This document shows, piece after piece, positions 1 through 8,629 of a stretch of DNA of 12,103 nt; position 1 is the first letter of the stretch, and each line of letters begins with the position of its first letter. Origin of the DNA: UBA3478 sp049596955 (GTDB taxonomy: Bacteria; Bacteroidota; Bacteroidia; Flavobacteriales; Flavobacteriaceae); assembly GCA_049596955.1 (NCBI GenBank), contig JBMYMD010000038.1, forward strand, positions 1 to 12,103, written 5' to 3'. The notes under the pieces were generated by a model. The model worked only from the letters and a program-made list of their open reading frames with translations. It was not told where the DNA came from and searched no databases. The translations under genes and the position numbers were made by a program.

Positions 1-569
1 ATGATTTCACCAATATACCCGTTTCGAATTAACTCCACGGCATGTCTAAATCGATCCCAAGAACGTTGCATGCTTCCCGTTTGAAAAACACGCTCGTATT
101 TTCGAGTAGCATCGACCATTGCTCTTCCTTCAGCAACAGAAGACGAGAGTGGTTTTTCACAGTAAATATCCTTACCCATCTTAGCGGCATCCACCGCCAT
201 TTGTGCATGCCAATGGTCAGGTGTAGCAATCACTACAGCGTCTATATCTTTTCGTTCAAGCAGTTCTCTGTATGATGTAAAGTTCATCAAATCGTGAAGG
301 GGCTTTTCTCTCTCGCTTAGCCCTTTCTTCATCATGTCTTCAAAAAAAGTGAGCTTTTCTGAATCGACATCGCTTGCCGCCATGACCACCGCCTGATCAT
401 AGTTTAAAAAGTTGCGCATTAATCCTTGGCCCTGTTTACCGAGACCGATAAAACCCAGTTGAATCTTGTCATTAGGTGCAATGCCTGAAAAGCCCAGAAC
501 ATGACTTGGCACAATACTGAATACAGAAGCTGAAGCCGCTGTTTTTTTAATGAACGTTCTTCTTTTCAT
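1..569 (-). CDS. Gfo/Idh/MocA-family NAD(P)-dependent oxidoreductase, N-terminal part (runs off left edge)
   Basis: The visible 189 residues start at the ATG at 567-569 and continue past base 1, so the C-terminal substrate-binding domain is missing. Residues 1-26 form a Tat-type signal (KRRTFIKK followed by a hydrophobic stretch ending near SHVLG), so export to the periplasm with cofactor already bound is likely. A Rossmann NAD(P)-binding fold follows: beta strand QLGFIGLG with the G-x-G-x-x-G loop (G42, G44, G47), then AASDVD around 64-69. The family motif CEKP lies at 137-140, with ATPDHWH at 115-121 before it. Exported members in Bacteroidota often act on sugars or inositol-like compounds, and some are GH109 glycosidases; nothing visible fixes the substrate. 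The gene is divergent from the GH78 rhamnosidase with 109 bp between their starts, which suggests a shared glycan-related role by inference only. Confidence 0.93.
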   Translation of the reverse strand, partial: MKRRTFIKKTAASASVFSIVPSHVLGFSGIAPNDKIQLGFIGLGKQGQGLMRNFLNYDQAVVMAASDVDSEKLTFFEDMMKKGLSEREKPLHDLMNFTSYRELLERKDIDAVVIATPDHWHAQMAVDAAKMGKDIYCEKPLSSSVAEGRAMVDATRKYERVFQTGSMQRSWDRFRHAVELIRNGYIGEI

Positions 570-678
570 CTATTTTAATTTAGTCGTTGTTCTTTCAAGA
601 TAATAAAGAATTTAATGTGAAAAAGGAGTGACAAGAAATAATGATTAACTTGATATTCAACTAACTAATTATTTAAAC
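570..678. promoter_or_regulatory. Divergent intergenic region between oxidoreductase and rhamnosidase
   Basis: These 109 bp must hold the 5' ends of both divergent genes. I found no full TAnnTTTG box on either strand. An imperfect inverted repeat around TTAACTTG-atatt-CAACTAA lies at about 645-665, just upstream of the rhamnosidase start, and could be an operator, but its arms do not match fully. AAGGAG near 625-631 is too far from the ATG at 679 to be its ribosome binding site. Confidence 0.3.
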
Positions 679-3354
679 ATGCGTTCTTTTCTAATTGCTT
701 TTACAGCGCTTTTCATATGCACTCAAGGTCTAGCACAAAAGACCAGAGTGTACGACTTAAAACTCGAAGGTCAAACCAACCCCTTAGGCATATCGAGCTC
801 TTCTCCGAATTTTTCTTGGAAAATCGACTCTGATTTAAACAGTCTTATGCAAACACATTATCAAATAATGGTTTCAAAAAGCACTTCTTTTAAGGCTAAT
901 GATCTCGTTTGGGACTCACAAAAAATCGAAAGCGACCAAAGTCAATACTTAAAATACAAAGGCCCAAAACTAGAGGCTAATGAGCGGTATTTTTGGAAAG
1001 TCAGGGTGTGGAACAGCAAAGAAAAAAGGCCAACCACAAGTGCCTTAAATCATTGGTCCATGGGATTATCCACTAAAGACTGGACAGCCAAATGGATCAC
1101 CCAAAACGAAGCAGATAATAGAAGTCGAAAAAGCCCTTATTTCAAAAAAGATTTTTCAACCTCTCAAAAGGTTCAATCTGCCTTTTTACACATCAGTGCA
1201 CAAGGCATGTACGAAGCCTACCTCAATGGCAAAAAAATCGGAGATGATTATTTGACCCCAGGCTGGACGGCATACAACGATCGCATTCAATACCAAACCT
1301 ATGATGTAAAAGAGCATTTAAATGAGAATAACGCGCTTGGCGTTGTCTTGGGTAGTGGATGGCACAGGGGTTATTTGGCTTGGTCAGATAATAAAAACAC
1401 TTATGGCGATGACATCTCGTTTATTGCGCAGCTCATCATTACCTACCAAGACGGAAGTCAAAAAGTAATTGAATCTGATTCAAGTTGGAACTACAAACAC
1501 GGTGCTATCGTCGATTCTGAACTTTACGATGGTGAATTCTACAACGCCCTGCTCGAAGACAATTGGTGCACCTACGGTGTCCCCCTACAAAATAATCGAG
1601 CTGCTGTTTTGGCCGAAAATGTCACGCAACGACTGGTAAACACACACAACGAGACCATCAAGGCGCAAGAAATACTAGATGCCATTGAATTAATCACCAC
1701 CCCCGAGGGAGACCGTGTCTTAGATTTTGGACAAAATTTAGTAGGGTGGATTGAGTTTTCTAATGTAGGTCAAAAGGGCGACACCTTGCGTTTGTATCAC
1801 GCTGAAATCCTTGATAAAAATGGTTCATTCTACACCGAGAATTTAAGAGATGCAGACCAGTTAAACACCTATATTCTGAATGATGATTCCGAAAAAATAT
1901 ACCGTCCTCATTTTACGTTTCAAGGCTTTCGATATGCTAAGGTAGAGGGTGTTGCCGAAATAGATCCTTCAAAATTTAAAGCCGTTGCCTTGTACTCGGA
2001 TATGCAAACAACAGGGCATTTCGAATCCTCAAACCAAAACATTAATCAGCTTCAGCAAAACATCTTGTGGGGTCAAAAAGGAAATTTTTTAGATGTTCCA
2101 ACAGACTGTCCTCAAAGAGATGAGCGTTTGGGGTGGACAGGAGATGCTCAAGCCTTCTACAACACGGCCAGCTTCAATATGGAAGTCAAAAACTTCTTTG
2201 ACAAATGGTTAATAGACCTGAGTTTAGATCAGCGCCAAGACGGCTCTGTTCCATACGTAATTCCAAATGTTTTAGGAGAAAACGCTGCGGGCTCCGCAGG
2301 TTGGGCAGACGCTGCCACTATAATTCCATATAATCACTATCTCGCCTATGGAGACAAAGAACAGTTGGCGGCCCAATACGAAAGCATGAAAAACTGGGTA
2401 GAATACATGTACCTCAACAGCACAGACGGAAAATATACTGGAGGATTTCACTTTGGCGATTGGTTGTTTTTCAAGCCCGAATACGACAATGATGGCCGCG
2501 CTGCGATTACCAATAAAGAACTCATTGCGCAATCTTTTTATGCCAAATCAACATCTATCATGAAAGAGGTCTCGGCAATTCTTGGCTATGATGATCAGGC
2601 GAAAATGTATGAAAGTCGATTGAAAAAAATCAAGGCTGTATTTCTTGATGAGTACATGACTCCCAATGGGCGACTTGTCTCTGACACACAAACGGCTTAT
2701 GTGCTCGCACTTGCTTTTGATTTGATTCCTGAACATCTCAAGGCCAATGCAGCAAAACGTTTAGCAGACAATGTAAAGAGTTATGACACACATTTGACGA
2801 CAGGCTTTTTAGGCACTCCTTATCTATGCCATGTGCTTACCGATAACGGATATAAAGATCTCGCTATAGCCTTGTTGTTACAAGAAACCTATCCCTCATG
2901 GTTATATCCTGTTACTATGGGAGCCACCACCATATGGGAGCGTTGGGACGGTATCAAGCCTGATGGGTCCACACAGACCCCAACTATGAATTCATATAAT
3001 CACTACGCTTATGGCGCGATTGGTGAATGGATGTACAAAGAGCTTTTAGGTATTAAATTGAACCCCAATCATCCGGGATTTAAAAAATTCAAAATCAGCC
3101 CACTTTTTGACAAGAACTTTGAACACATCAAAGGACATCACATTTCTCCTTATGGGAAAATCGCCGTCAACTGGGAATCTAAAAATGAACAACTGCTCCT
3201 AAGTGTCGTGATTCCAGCCAATACAAGTGCTGAAATTGAACTTCCTGAAAATCGAAACTGGAAACTTAAATCTGCGAAAAAATGGCACACAACGCCAGCT
3301 ACCTTTGAATTAGGTTCTGGAAGCTATGAATTAATAGGAGATTTAAAGCCTTAA
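679..3354 (+). CDS. Secreted alpha-L-rhamnosidase, glycoside hydrolase family 78
   Basis: This 891-residue protein is full length for GH78 enzymes, which hydrolyse terminal alpha-L-rhamnose with inversion. Residues 1-20 are a signal peptide ending LAQ, so it acts in the periplasm or outside the cell. Domains in order: an Ig-like N-terminal sandwich (about 25-130, with TNPLGI and FSW), the carbohydrate-binding-like Bac_rhamnosid_N region (about 150-310, with AYLNGKKIGDDYLTPGWT), a beta-sandwich (about 340-440, with DFGQNLVGW), an (alpha/alpha)6 barrel (about 450-790) and a C-terminal beta-sandwich. The signature DCPQRDERLGWTGD occupies 476-489; E482 aligns with the known general acid. TTIWERWDG contains E754, the expected general base. 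The catalytic set therefore looks intact. Substrates of the family include pectic rhamnogalacturonan, flavonoid rhamnosides and algal ulvan oligomers; which applies here is not visible. The last codons overlap the convergent cytochrome gene by 4 bp. Confidence 0.97.
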   Translation: MRSFLIAFTALFICTQGLAQKTRVYDLKLEGQTNPLGISSSSPNFSWKIDSDLNSLMQTHYQIMVSKSTSFKANDLVWDSQKIESDQSQYLKYKGPKLEANERYFWKVRVWNSKEKRPTTSALNHWSMGLSTKDWTAKWITQNEADNRSRKSPYFKKDFSTSQKVQSAFLHISAQGMYEAYLNGKKIGDDYLTPGWTAYNDRIQYQTYDVKEHLNENNALGVVLGSGWHRGYLAWSDNKNTYGDDISFIAQLIITYQDGSQKVIESDSSWNYKHGAIVDSELYDGEFYNALLEDNWCTYGVPLQNNRAAVLAENVTQRLVNTHNETIKAQEILDAIELITTPEGDRVLDFGQNLVGWIEFSNVGQKGDTLRLYHAEILDKNGSFYTENLRDADQLNTYILNDDSEKIYRPHFTFQGFRYAKVEGVAEIDPSKFKAVALYSDMQTTGHFESSNQNINQLQQNILWGQKGNFLDVPTDCPQRDERLGWTGDAQAFYNTASFNMEVKNFFDKWLIDLSLDQRQDGSVPYVIPNVLGENAAGSAGWADAATIIPYNHYLAYGDKEQLAAQYESMKNWVEYMYLNSTDGKYTGGFHFGDWLFFKPEYDNDGRAAITNKELIAQSFYAKSTSIMKEVSAILGYDDQAKMYESRLKKIKAVFLDEYMTPNGRLVSDTQTAYVLALAFDLIPEHLKANAAKRLADNVKSYDTHLTTGFLGTPYLCHVLTDNGYKDLAIALLLQETYPSWLYPVTMGATTIWERWDGIKPDGSTQTPTMNSYNHYAYGAIGEWMYKELLGIKLNPNHPGFKKFKISPLFDKNFEHIKGHHISPYGKIAVNWESKNEQLLLSVVIPANTSAEIELPENRNWKLKSAKKWHTTPATFELGSGSYELIGDLKP

Positions 3355-4475
3355 TTCGAGGATTGCATTTGATTGATATAGGCTTTGATCAATTCAAGGC
3401 CTTCTTGATGAACAACACTGCGACCCAGTTCTGGCATGCGTATGGCGGGATCGACACTGGCCATTCTATAGGTAAAAATAGATTCTTCGGCTTTTCCGGG
3501 AACAATACCATATTGAAAATCGCCGGATCCTTTTCCTGCTGCTACAGGAGGTTTGTATATACCTCTCGCTCTCTGATCAGCCTGCTGATACTCCAGATAA
3601 AGACCTGAGTTTTTGGCGCTACCTCTTTTGGAGTGACAATGCGCGCAGTTAGCGTCGAGATAGGCGTGGGCTCGATTTTCTATATTTCCGCTTGATACAT
3701 CGTTCCATATCGGCATTGCAGCTACCTCATCTAAATTGTTCATGCCAATTAATCGTTCCTCTGTCTTAAAATAATTTAACTGGTTGATTTGCGCACTTAT
3801 AAAGCTGTATTCTTTATTGAGTTGGGCAGCAGTCATTCCAACCGGTGAAATTTCATTGTCTATACTGTGACAGTTTTTACATTGATTGTTATTTGGAACA
3901 ACGTATTCAAAGGTTTTGAGCTTTCCATCCGTATGTCTGTACTGTATTGGAACAGCGCTTCCTGTATAGTTCAAATAGGCATCCGTTTGTTCTTCGTTCC
4001 AGATGTAATTTAAAGGAATCCATTTGCCTTCTCTGTTGAGGAGTAAGCGTGTTTCAATCAATTTTGAGGCATTTGTTTGGTCGTCCTCCTCTAGGTGTTC
4101 ATACCTAAAGTTTTTTATCAAAATGCTACCGTCTTCAAAACGCATTGGCCCGTTCTCTTCAAAACGCATTTTAGTCGCATCAGGCAAATAGACAAAGCGT
4201 TCTTTTAAGGCGTAATTCGAAAAAAGCGGGGTGTTGATGTCGTACGGATAAACGTTTGTTTCTGGTTCTAGTTTTGAGAGTTCTCCTTTAAAAAACCCAT
4301 AAGCCGATAATTGCTCTAACTCCTGTGAAACAGTTGAGTTTTGCAAAATTGTAGAAGAAACCTTTCTCGCTTTTGGAGGGATGTTTTTGTCTTCAGCGCA
4401 AGCGACAAATAACAAAGAGGTGAGTCCAAAAAAAAGATATGCTTTACTCGCCTTCACATTCAAACATCTTATCAT
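3351..4475 (-). CDS. Diheme c-type cytochrome lipoprotein, SO2930/HNE_0200-like (TIGR03806 type)
   Basis: The 374-residue product carries two haem c attachment motifs, CKNCH (C199, C202, H203) and CAHCH (C277, C280, H281). M347 in RMPELGR is a likely axial ligand for the second haem. The N-terminus is a lipoprotein signal with the lipid-bearing cysteine at C26 in LLFVAC, followed by AEDK; acidic residues just after the cysteine resemble surface-export signals of Bacteroidota lipoproteins. The order LFSNYA, YIWNEEQTDAYLNY, CxxCH, DANCAHCH, SGLYLEY, YGIVPG and MPELGR fits the TIGR03806 family as I remember it. It probably carries electrons in the periplasm or at the outer membrane, but its partner is unknown. 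I chose ATG 4475, which has AAGGA upstream. GTG 4457 would give a more standard lipoprotein signal, and the frame is open to 4535. It overlaps the beta-helix gene by 32 bp, implying cotranscription. Confidence 0.9.
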   Translation of the reverse strand: MIRCLNVKASKAYLFFGLTSLLFVACAEDKNIPPKARKVSSTILQNSTVSQELEQLSAYGFFKGELSKLEPETNVYPYDINTPLFSNYALKERFVYLPDATKMRFEENGPMRFEDGSILIKNFRYEHLEEDDQTNASKLIETRLLLNREGKWIPLNYIWNEEQTDAYLNYTGSAVPIQYRHTDGKLKTFEYVVPNNNQCKNCHSIDNEISPVGMTAAQLNKEYSFISAQINQLNYFKTEERLIGMNNLDEVAAMPIWNDVSSGNIENRAHAYLDANCAHCHSKRGSAKNSGLYLEYQQADQRARGIYKPPVAAGKGSGDFQYGIVPGKAEESIFTYRMASVDPAIRMPELGRSVVHQEGLELIKAYINQMQSSN

Positions 4476-5712
4476 CCGTTGTAAATCCTTCAAAATCATT
4501 AGCCGCATCAAGATATGCAAAGCTTGCTCCTTCATTATTTTTCAAACAAATTAAATGCGCCTGATCTTGAAGTTTTCCGTCATCGGCTATAATACCATCA
4601 TATACGATATCAGGAATTTTAAAGCCATTTTTAAACGCCCACAACAAACCAAAATCATTTGAAAAGGTGGGCACAAAAAATCGATTTTCGAACCTGTTTT
4701 GATAGGCGTAAACGCGACCAGAATACGGATTGTAATCGAGGTCTTTTTTAAAGTCGGCATCAATTCCTCTTAGACCTCTGTCTTCAGCTTCATCAGAGAG
4801 CTCAGCATCTTTTTGTTCTAAAGCAAAAAGTTCATAACTCACAATAGACATATTAGAAGTCTTATGGTCTTTGATCTCATTGTCAAAAAGCGTTACGTCT
4901 TTGGTGGCCATTACAATCACTCCTGTACCTTTAGGAACAGCGCTCACAATCGAACCTTTAACCGCAAAATTAGAAAGGTTGTTGTCGTAAACTCGGTTGT
5001 TATGCGCCTTGACGTGTCCGCCAGACATGGTTAATCCCGGCAAATTAAAAATGAGCAGTCCGCTTGTATTGTTGAAGACCTCGTTCTCATAAATTTCAAC
5101 ATTAGTGCTGTTTTCACTTTCTACTCCAGCCACATTGAAAAAAGCCTTGTTGTTTCTGATAATGACCTTGTCTGATTGCCCAACGTAAATTCCCGCATCA
5201 GAGGAACCAATGACCTCGCTATGCTCGATCAGCACATTTGTCGAAAGCACAGGGTAAAGAGCATAAGCCCCGTTTTCTTCTGAGACCTCTCCAGTCCAAG
5301 CCGATCTTATTCGCCTAATGATTAGAGTGTCTGTTTCGCTCACTTTCAAATTATCTCCAGCAGCGTCTTCGATGGTAAAATCCTCTAGAGTAATGTGCTG
5401 CGAATTTGTGATTTTTATGCCCTCTGCTCCTGATTTTTGTCCTTTAAAAGAAAGCACCGTTTTATCCATTCCCTTTCCTCTAATGGTCAAATGTTTTTTA
5501 TTGTCTAGACTTAGGGATTGAGAAAATAAGAAATGCCCTTCAGGCAATTCAATAACTGAGCTGTCTTTGGCAAAAATGAATTCCTTTACTAGGGCTTCTT
5601 CTAAATCGAGGTAATCGCGCTCGGGATCATAAGATGGGAGCTTAGAAGAAAGGCCGCTAACAACCAAAATTACAAGTGCGATTGCCGCAAGGCCAAGTAT
5701 GAGCTTTTTCAT
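4444..5712 (-). CDS. Exported parallel beta-helix repeat protein (TIGR03805 type)
   Basis: The 422-residue protein starts at MKKLILGL (ATG 5710-5712); the frame is open to 5775, but that extension is basic and spoils the signal. Residues 3-19 are one hydrophobic stretch without a lipobox cysteine, so this is a signal peptide or N-terminal anchor. Residues about 52-290 form a right-handed beta-helix: short beta strands alternate with turn motifs such as ITNSQHITLEDFTI, DTLIIRR, NVLIEHSEVIGSSDAGIYV, KVIIRNNKAFFNVAGVE and VEIYENEVFNNTSGLLI, with recurrent Asn residues. The C-terminal 130 residues are not obviously repeated and contain C389 and C419. Pectate-lyase-like and carbohydrate-binding proteins share this fold, but I see no recognisable lyase active site. 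As I recall the family, TIGR03805 proteins occur with TIGR03806 cytochromes in a pair of unknown function; the overlapping downstream cytochrome matches that. Confidence 0.88.
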   Translation of the reverse strand: MKKLILGLAAIALVILVVSGLSSKLPSYDPERDYLDLEEALVKEFIFAKDSSVIELPEGHFLFSQSLSLDNKKHLTIRGKGMDKTVLSFKGQKSGAEGIKITNSQHITLEDFTIEDAAGDNLKVSETDTLIIRRIRSAWTGEVSEENGAYALYPVLSTNVLIEHSEVIGSSDAGIYVGQSDKVIIRNNKAFFNVAGVESENSTNVEIYENEVFNNTSGLLIFNLPGLTMSGGHVKAHNNRVYDNNLSNFAVKGSIVSAVPKGTGVIVMATKDVTLFDNEIKDHKTSNMSIVSYELFALEQKDAELSDEAEDRGLRGIDADFKKDLDYNPYSGRVYAYQNRFENRFFVPTFSNDFGLLWAFKNGFKIPDIVYDGIIADDGKLQDQAHLICLKNNEGASFAYLDAANDFEGFTTDDKMFECEGE

Positions 5713-5809
5713 TTTTAAATAGTTGAAAAGGAGCTTGAAGATACTAAAACTAAAGCGGAAGGGCGTCTTAAGCACATGAGATAATTCCCCTTTTAGTTTT
5801 TAAGGTGTG

Positions 5810-5844
5810 AAAAGCATAATCATCTATTCAGCCGAGATTATTGC
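5810..5844 (-). terminator. Possible terminator after the beta-barrel gene
   Basis: Read on the minus strand, GCAATAATC (5844-5836) and GATTATGC (5821-5814) form a stem with one bulged base and a 14-nt loop, followed by TTTTC. It lies about 30 bp after the stop of the outer-membrane protein gene. The stem is A+T-rich and the T run is short, so termination may be partial and the beta-helix and cytochrome genes may still be read through. Confidence 0.35.
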
Positions 5845-5875
5845 GCTTTGAAAAAACAGTGGCAGCTTTATTACC

Positions 5876-6427
5876 TTAAGATTTATCCTTAGCCCCCACT
5901 AACTTAAACTGCATTTGAACTTGCAGAGCTGAAATCGAAATGAAATAATTTTCATCCTTTGACAGCTCATTTAAAGCGCTGGTAAAACCAACGGCTAAAC
6001 TTAAAACCGGACCAATATCTAAGCCCAATCCTAAATTTAACATGGTCGCATTTTCTTTAGTGTAGGTTGCAATGTCTTTGCTCCGATCTGACAACATCGC
6101 CAAGCCGCCTCTTAAATAGAATCCGTTTGAGCGTCCGCCGAGATAGTAATCCGCGTTTAGCCCCACCTTAAAAGCACTGTTGCTTTCGTCATTGACTTTT
6201 TCGCCAAAGTTGAGGCCTATAGAGGGCTGTAAGTCTAGTTTTTTGGAAACTGCAATATCGTAAAAAGCTCCTATGCCAATTACATTCGAAGGATCTTCGT
6301 TAATAATTATGGCTCCATTGCTACTTTCTATTTTTGATTTGGCCAATTCATAGCCTGTGGAGAGCCCAAATTGAGAATACGCTCCTGAGATGACCAGAAG
6401 TGCAAGAATTGTGAGTTTAGCTTTCAT
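5876..6427 (-). CDS. Small outer-membrane beta-barrel protein
   Basis: The 183-residue protein begins MKAKLTILALLVISGAYSQ, a signal peptide with cleavage after S-Q near residue 19. The rest alternates polar and hydrophobic residues in glycine- and aromatic-bounded strands (FGLSTGYEL, VIGIGAFYDI, LDLQPSIGLNFGE, FKVGLNADYYL, FYLRGGLAML, MLNLGLGLDIG, LSLAVGFTS, ALQVQMQFKLV), as in eight-stranded porin-like Bacteroidota proteins. It does not end in the usual terminal aromatic; ten residues follow the last strand. The start at 6427 leaves 7 bp after the peptidase stop; the alternative at 6445 would overlap that gene and put MEIKNN before the signal. Cotranscription with the S9 peptidase is likely. 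No specific function can be assigned. Confidence 0.82.
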   Translation of the reverse strand: MKAKLTILALLVISGAYSQFGLSTGYELAKSKIESSNGAIIINEDPSNVIGIGAFYDIAVSKKLDLQPSIGLNFGEKVNDESNSAFKVGLNADYYLGGRSNGFYLRGGLAMLSDRSKDIATYTKENATMLNLGLGLDIGPVLSLAVGFTSALNELSKDENYFISISALQVQMQFKLVGAKDKS

Positions 6428-6434
6428 GTTGTTT

Positions 6435-8495
6435 TTAATTTCCAATATACCTGTTTATGAATTCGTAGGTCGCTTCTAAGGCGTCCACCCAGTTTTGATG
6501 AAGAAGAAAGCCGTGAACCTCATCAGGAAAAACGAGCTGCTCAAAATAAACCCCTCTATCTCTCAATTGTTCTGAAAGCACAACGGTCTCAGAAAAAGGA
6601 ACGTTTCTGTCATCATCACCGTGTATGAGTAATACTGGACTTTTCCATCCGTCTAAGTACGCCTCAGGAGAAGATTTAAAGGCAAGTTCAGCGATTTCAG
6701 GATAAAAACTTTGATGATACCATCTCGCAAAAGTTGGAAGTTCGGTGTTCCAATTGTGCACCCCGTGAATATCGACACCAACAGCAAATAAATCGCTTCT
6801 ACGAGCGAGTCCATGTGCTGTTAAATATCCTCCATAACTACCACCCCAAAGTGCAATTTTCTCAGAATCTACATCCGCTCTCGAGGCCAAATACAGACCC
6901 GTACCTATGAGATCGTTTACTTCACTCGCTCCAGTAATGCCGTAGTTCTCTGCCTCTCTAAATTCTGTGCCATACCCAATACCACTGCGATAATTTATCA
7001 TAACAGCAATATATCCTTGACTGGCAAAGTACTGCTGAAGTGCAAAAGCATTGCTGTAGTATCCACTGTAATGATAGGTTTGAAGCATCTGTCTGCGACT
7101 ACCCCCGTGTAAAAACACCGTTGCTGGATATTTTTTTCGTTTGTCATAGTTATTCGGATAAAAAACAGTTGCATTAAAGACCCTTCCGTCGGTAGCAGTA
7201 ATTTCAATTACATCGGGCGTCTTTTGCTTTTCAAAAATTTTAGCCGCTTTACCGATAAGCTCTATTTTGTTTTTCTCAAGCTTAGCAGGTCTTGAGGTGT
7301 GTTGAGCGGTGGTTCTCAAAAAAGCCAGTCCATTTGCTGTTTCCTTAGCATTAAATTCTGAGCCATCTCCTTTGGTTAACATCGTCATCTTGTTTGAAGC
7401 CAAATCAACTCGCCCTATATGTCTTCTGTGAATGTCTCCAATGTTTGTCGTAACAAATAGTGATTGCCTGTCACGAGAAAGGGAGTAATCTTCTACGATT
7501 CCTGCTCCTTGGGTCAGTTCAGTGAGCTTAGCTGTTGAAATTTGTAAGGCGTATAAATGCATCCAGCCTTCTTTTTCCCAAGGAAACACCAACTCATCTT
7601 TAGAAATCCACTCCAAAGCGGCTCCAGGAAATTGTCCAAAAAACACAGATCCCATGCCATGGTCTGCTTGCCAAACTTTCTTTGAAGTATGCTGCTCTAA
7701 ATCAAATACGTGTATGCTCCAAGGGTGTCCCGATTTTTGCGGTGTAAACGGTGGCACATCTTTGGCATTAGGTCTTCTTATAAAAGCAATCGATTGACCG
7801 TCAAGGCTCCATTCTGCAGAAAAATCCCTGTCTAAAGAAGGATTCAGAAAGTGTACTTTATTCTTTTCAATATGGTAAACTCCGATATAGGAGTGGTCTC
7901 CTCTGGAGCTTGTAAATGCAATTTGACTATCGTCAGGACTCCATTTAATGTCAGATTGACTCCCTCTTACTTTAAATAAGGGCTTTGCTTCAGGTTCTGG
8001 CTCGGTAAGATCAGAAAGCCAAACTTGACCTCCTTTTATAAAAGCCAACTGAGAACCATTGTGAGAAAGACTTGGACTTGTTCCAGCGGCAATTTGAATC
8101 GCATCTGCTTTGTTCAAAGACTGCATATAAATGACCTGTTCGGTGTTTTCTTGAAGAAGTGCAGGGTTAGCTGGCTCTCCTTGACGATTTTTGGTATTGC
8201 CTCGTATAAAAATAATGCTTGTGTCGTCTGATGTGAATTGTAAGTTTCCAAGCGCTACCCCCTGATCTCCTTGATAATTTGTAAGCTGCCTAACCGATTC
8301 AAAAGAGGGGCCATTAGCTACAAAAATATTGCGCTCTCCAGCACTATTGTCTACCCACACTATGGTCTTACCGTCATTTGAAACCGTTAAATCAGTAGCA
8401 AATGGCGCGTCTAAAATTTCTTTTAGGCTTTGGGCTTGAATACTAAGACTTATTACAAGAAGGAAGTAAAAAAAGACGGATTTTCTCATGCTCAT
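6435..8495 (-). CDS. Secreted S9-family serine peptidase (prolyl oligopeptidase / acylaminoacyl-peptidase type)
   Basis: The 686-residue protein has a signal peptide (1-22, ending QAQ). A beta-propeller of WD40/PD40-like repeats follows, roughly 25-390, with repeats such as DGKTIVWVDNSAG, SHNGSQLAFIKGG, SPDDSQIAFTSSRGD and SLDGQSIAFIRRP. The C-terminal alpha/beta-hydrolase domain (about 420-686) has a complete triad: S553 in GGSYGG, D629 in HGDDDRNVP and H661 in DEVHGF. Oxyanion-loop features FLHGG and NYRSGIGYG are present. The DPP4 double-Glu motif (DWVYEEE) is absent, so it is more like acylaminoacyl-peptidases and related oligopeptidases than dipeptidyl peptidase IV. Substrates are likely short peptides in the periplasm, because the propeller of the family excludes folded proteins. 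The start could also be ATG 8489. It is the first of four minus-strand genes. Confidence 0.95.
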   Translation of the reverse strand: MSMRKSVFFYFLLVISLSIQAQSLKEILDAPFATDLTVSNDGKTIVWVDNSAGERNIFVANGPSFESVRQLTNYQGDQGVALGNLQFTSDDTSIIFIRGNTKNRQGEPANPALLQENTEQVIYMQSLNKADAIQIAAGTSPSLSHNGSQLAFIKGGQVWLSDLTEPEPEAKPLFKVRGSQSDIKWSPDDSQIAFTSSRGDHSYIGVYHIEKNKVHFLNPSLDRDFSAEWSLDGQSIAFIRRPNAKDVPPFTPQKSGHPWSIHVFDLEQHTSKKVWQADHGMGSVFFGQFPGAALEWISKDELVFPWEKEGWMHLYALQISTAKLTELTQGAGIVEDYSLSRDRQSLFVTTNIGDIHRRHIGRVDLASNKMTMLTKGDGSEFNAKETANGLAFLRTTAQHTSRPAKLEKNKIELIGKAAKIFEKQKTPDVIEITATDGRVFNATVFYPNNYDKRKKYPATVFLHGGSRRQMLQTYHYSGYYSNAFALQQYFASQGYIAVMINYRSGIGYGTEFREAENYGITGASEVNDLIGTGLYLASRADVDSEKIALWGGSYGGYLTAHGLARRSDLFAVGVDIHGVHNWNTELPTFARWYHQSFYPEIAELAFKSSPEAYLDGWKSPVLLIHGDDDRNVPFSETVVLSEQLRDRGVYFEQLVFPDEVHGFLLHQNWVDALEATYEFINRYIGN

Positions 8496-8629
8496 AAATT
8501 TATTTTAAGTTACAATTTTAACGCGTCTCTAAAAAGACACTTAAATACACCTTAATTCTGATGTTGAAATGAGTGTTGACCTTTTATTAAAATTAATATA
8601 ACTCATTATGAATGTAGGAGAGTTATATT
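8496..8629. promoter_or_regulatory. Divergent intergenic region between S9 peptidase and small membrane protein
   Basis: This 134-bp A+T-rich gap carries the 5' ends of two divergent units. For the minus strand, TAAAATTG is one base off TAnnTTTG but lacks a suitable upstream TTG, so it is weak. For the plus strand, TTGACC (8576-8581) and TATAAC (8597-8602) resemble -35/-10 boxes, but with only 15 bp between them. A small hairpin GTCT/AGAC lies at 8525-8538 in the peptidase leader. AGGAG at 8616-8620 lies 9 bp before GTG 8630 and supports that start. Confidence 0.3.

Noticed and set aside
29..275. Two open frames of 66 and 77 codons at the left edge
   Set aside because: Both overlap the Gfo/Idh/MocA frame, whose Rossmann and EKP motifs clearly mark the true coding frame.
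7522..8231. Plus-strand frames of 91 and 68 codons
   Set aside because: They are antisense to the propeller region of the S9 peptidase, which is fully intact, and they show no family features.
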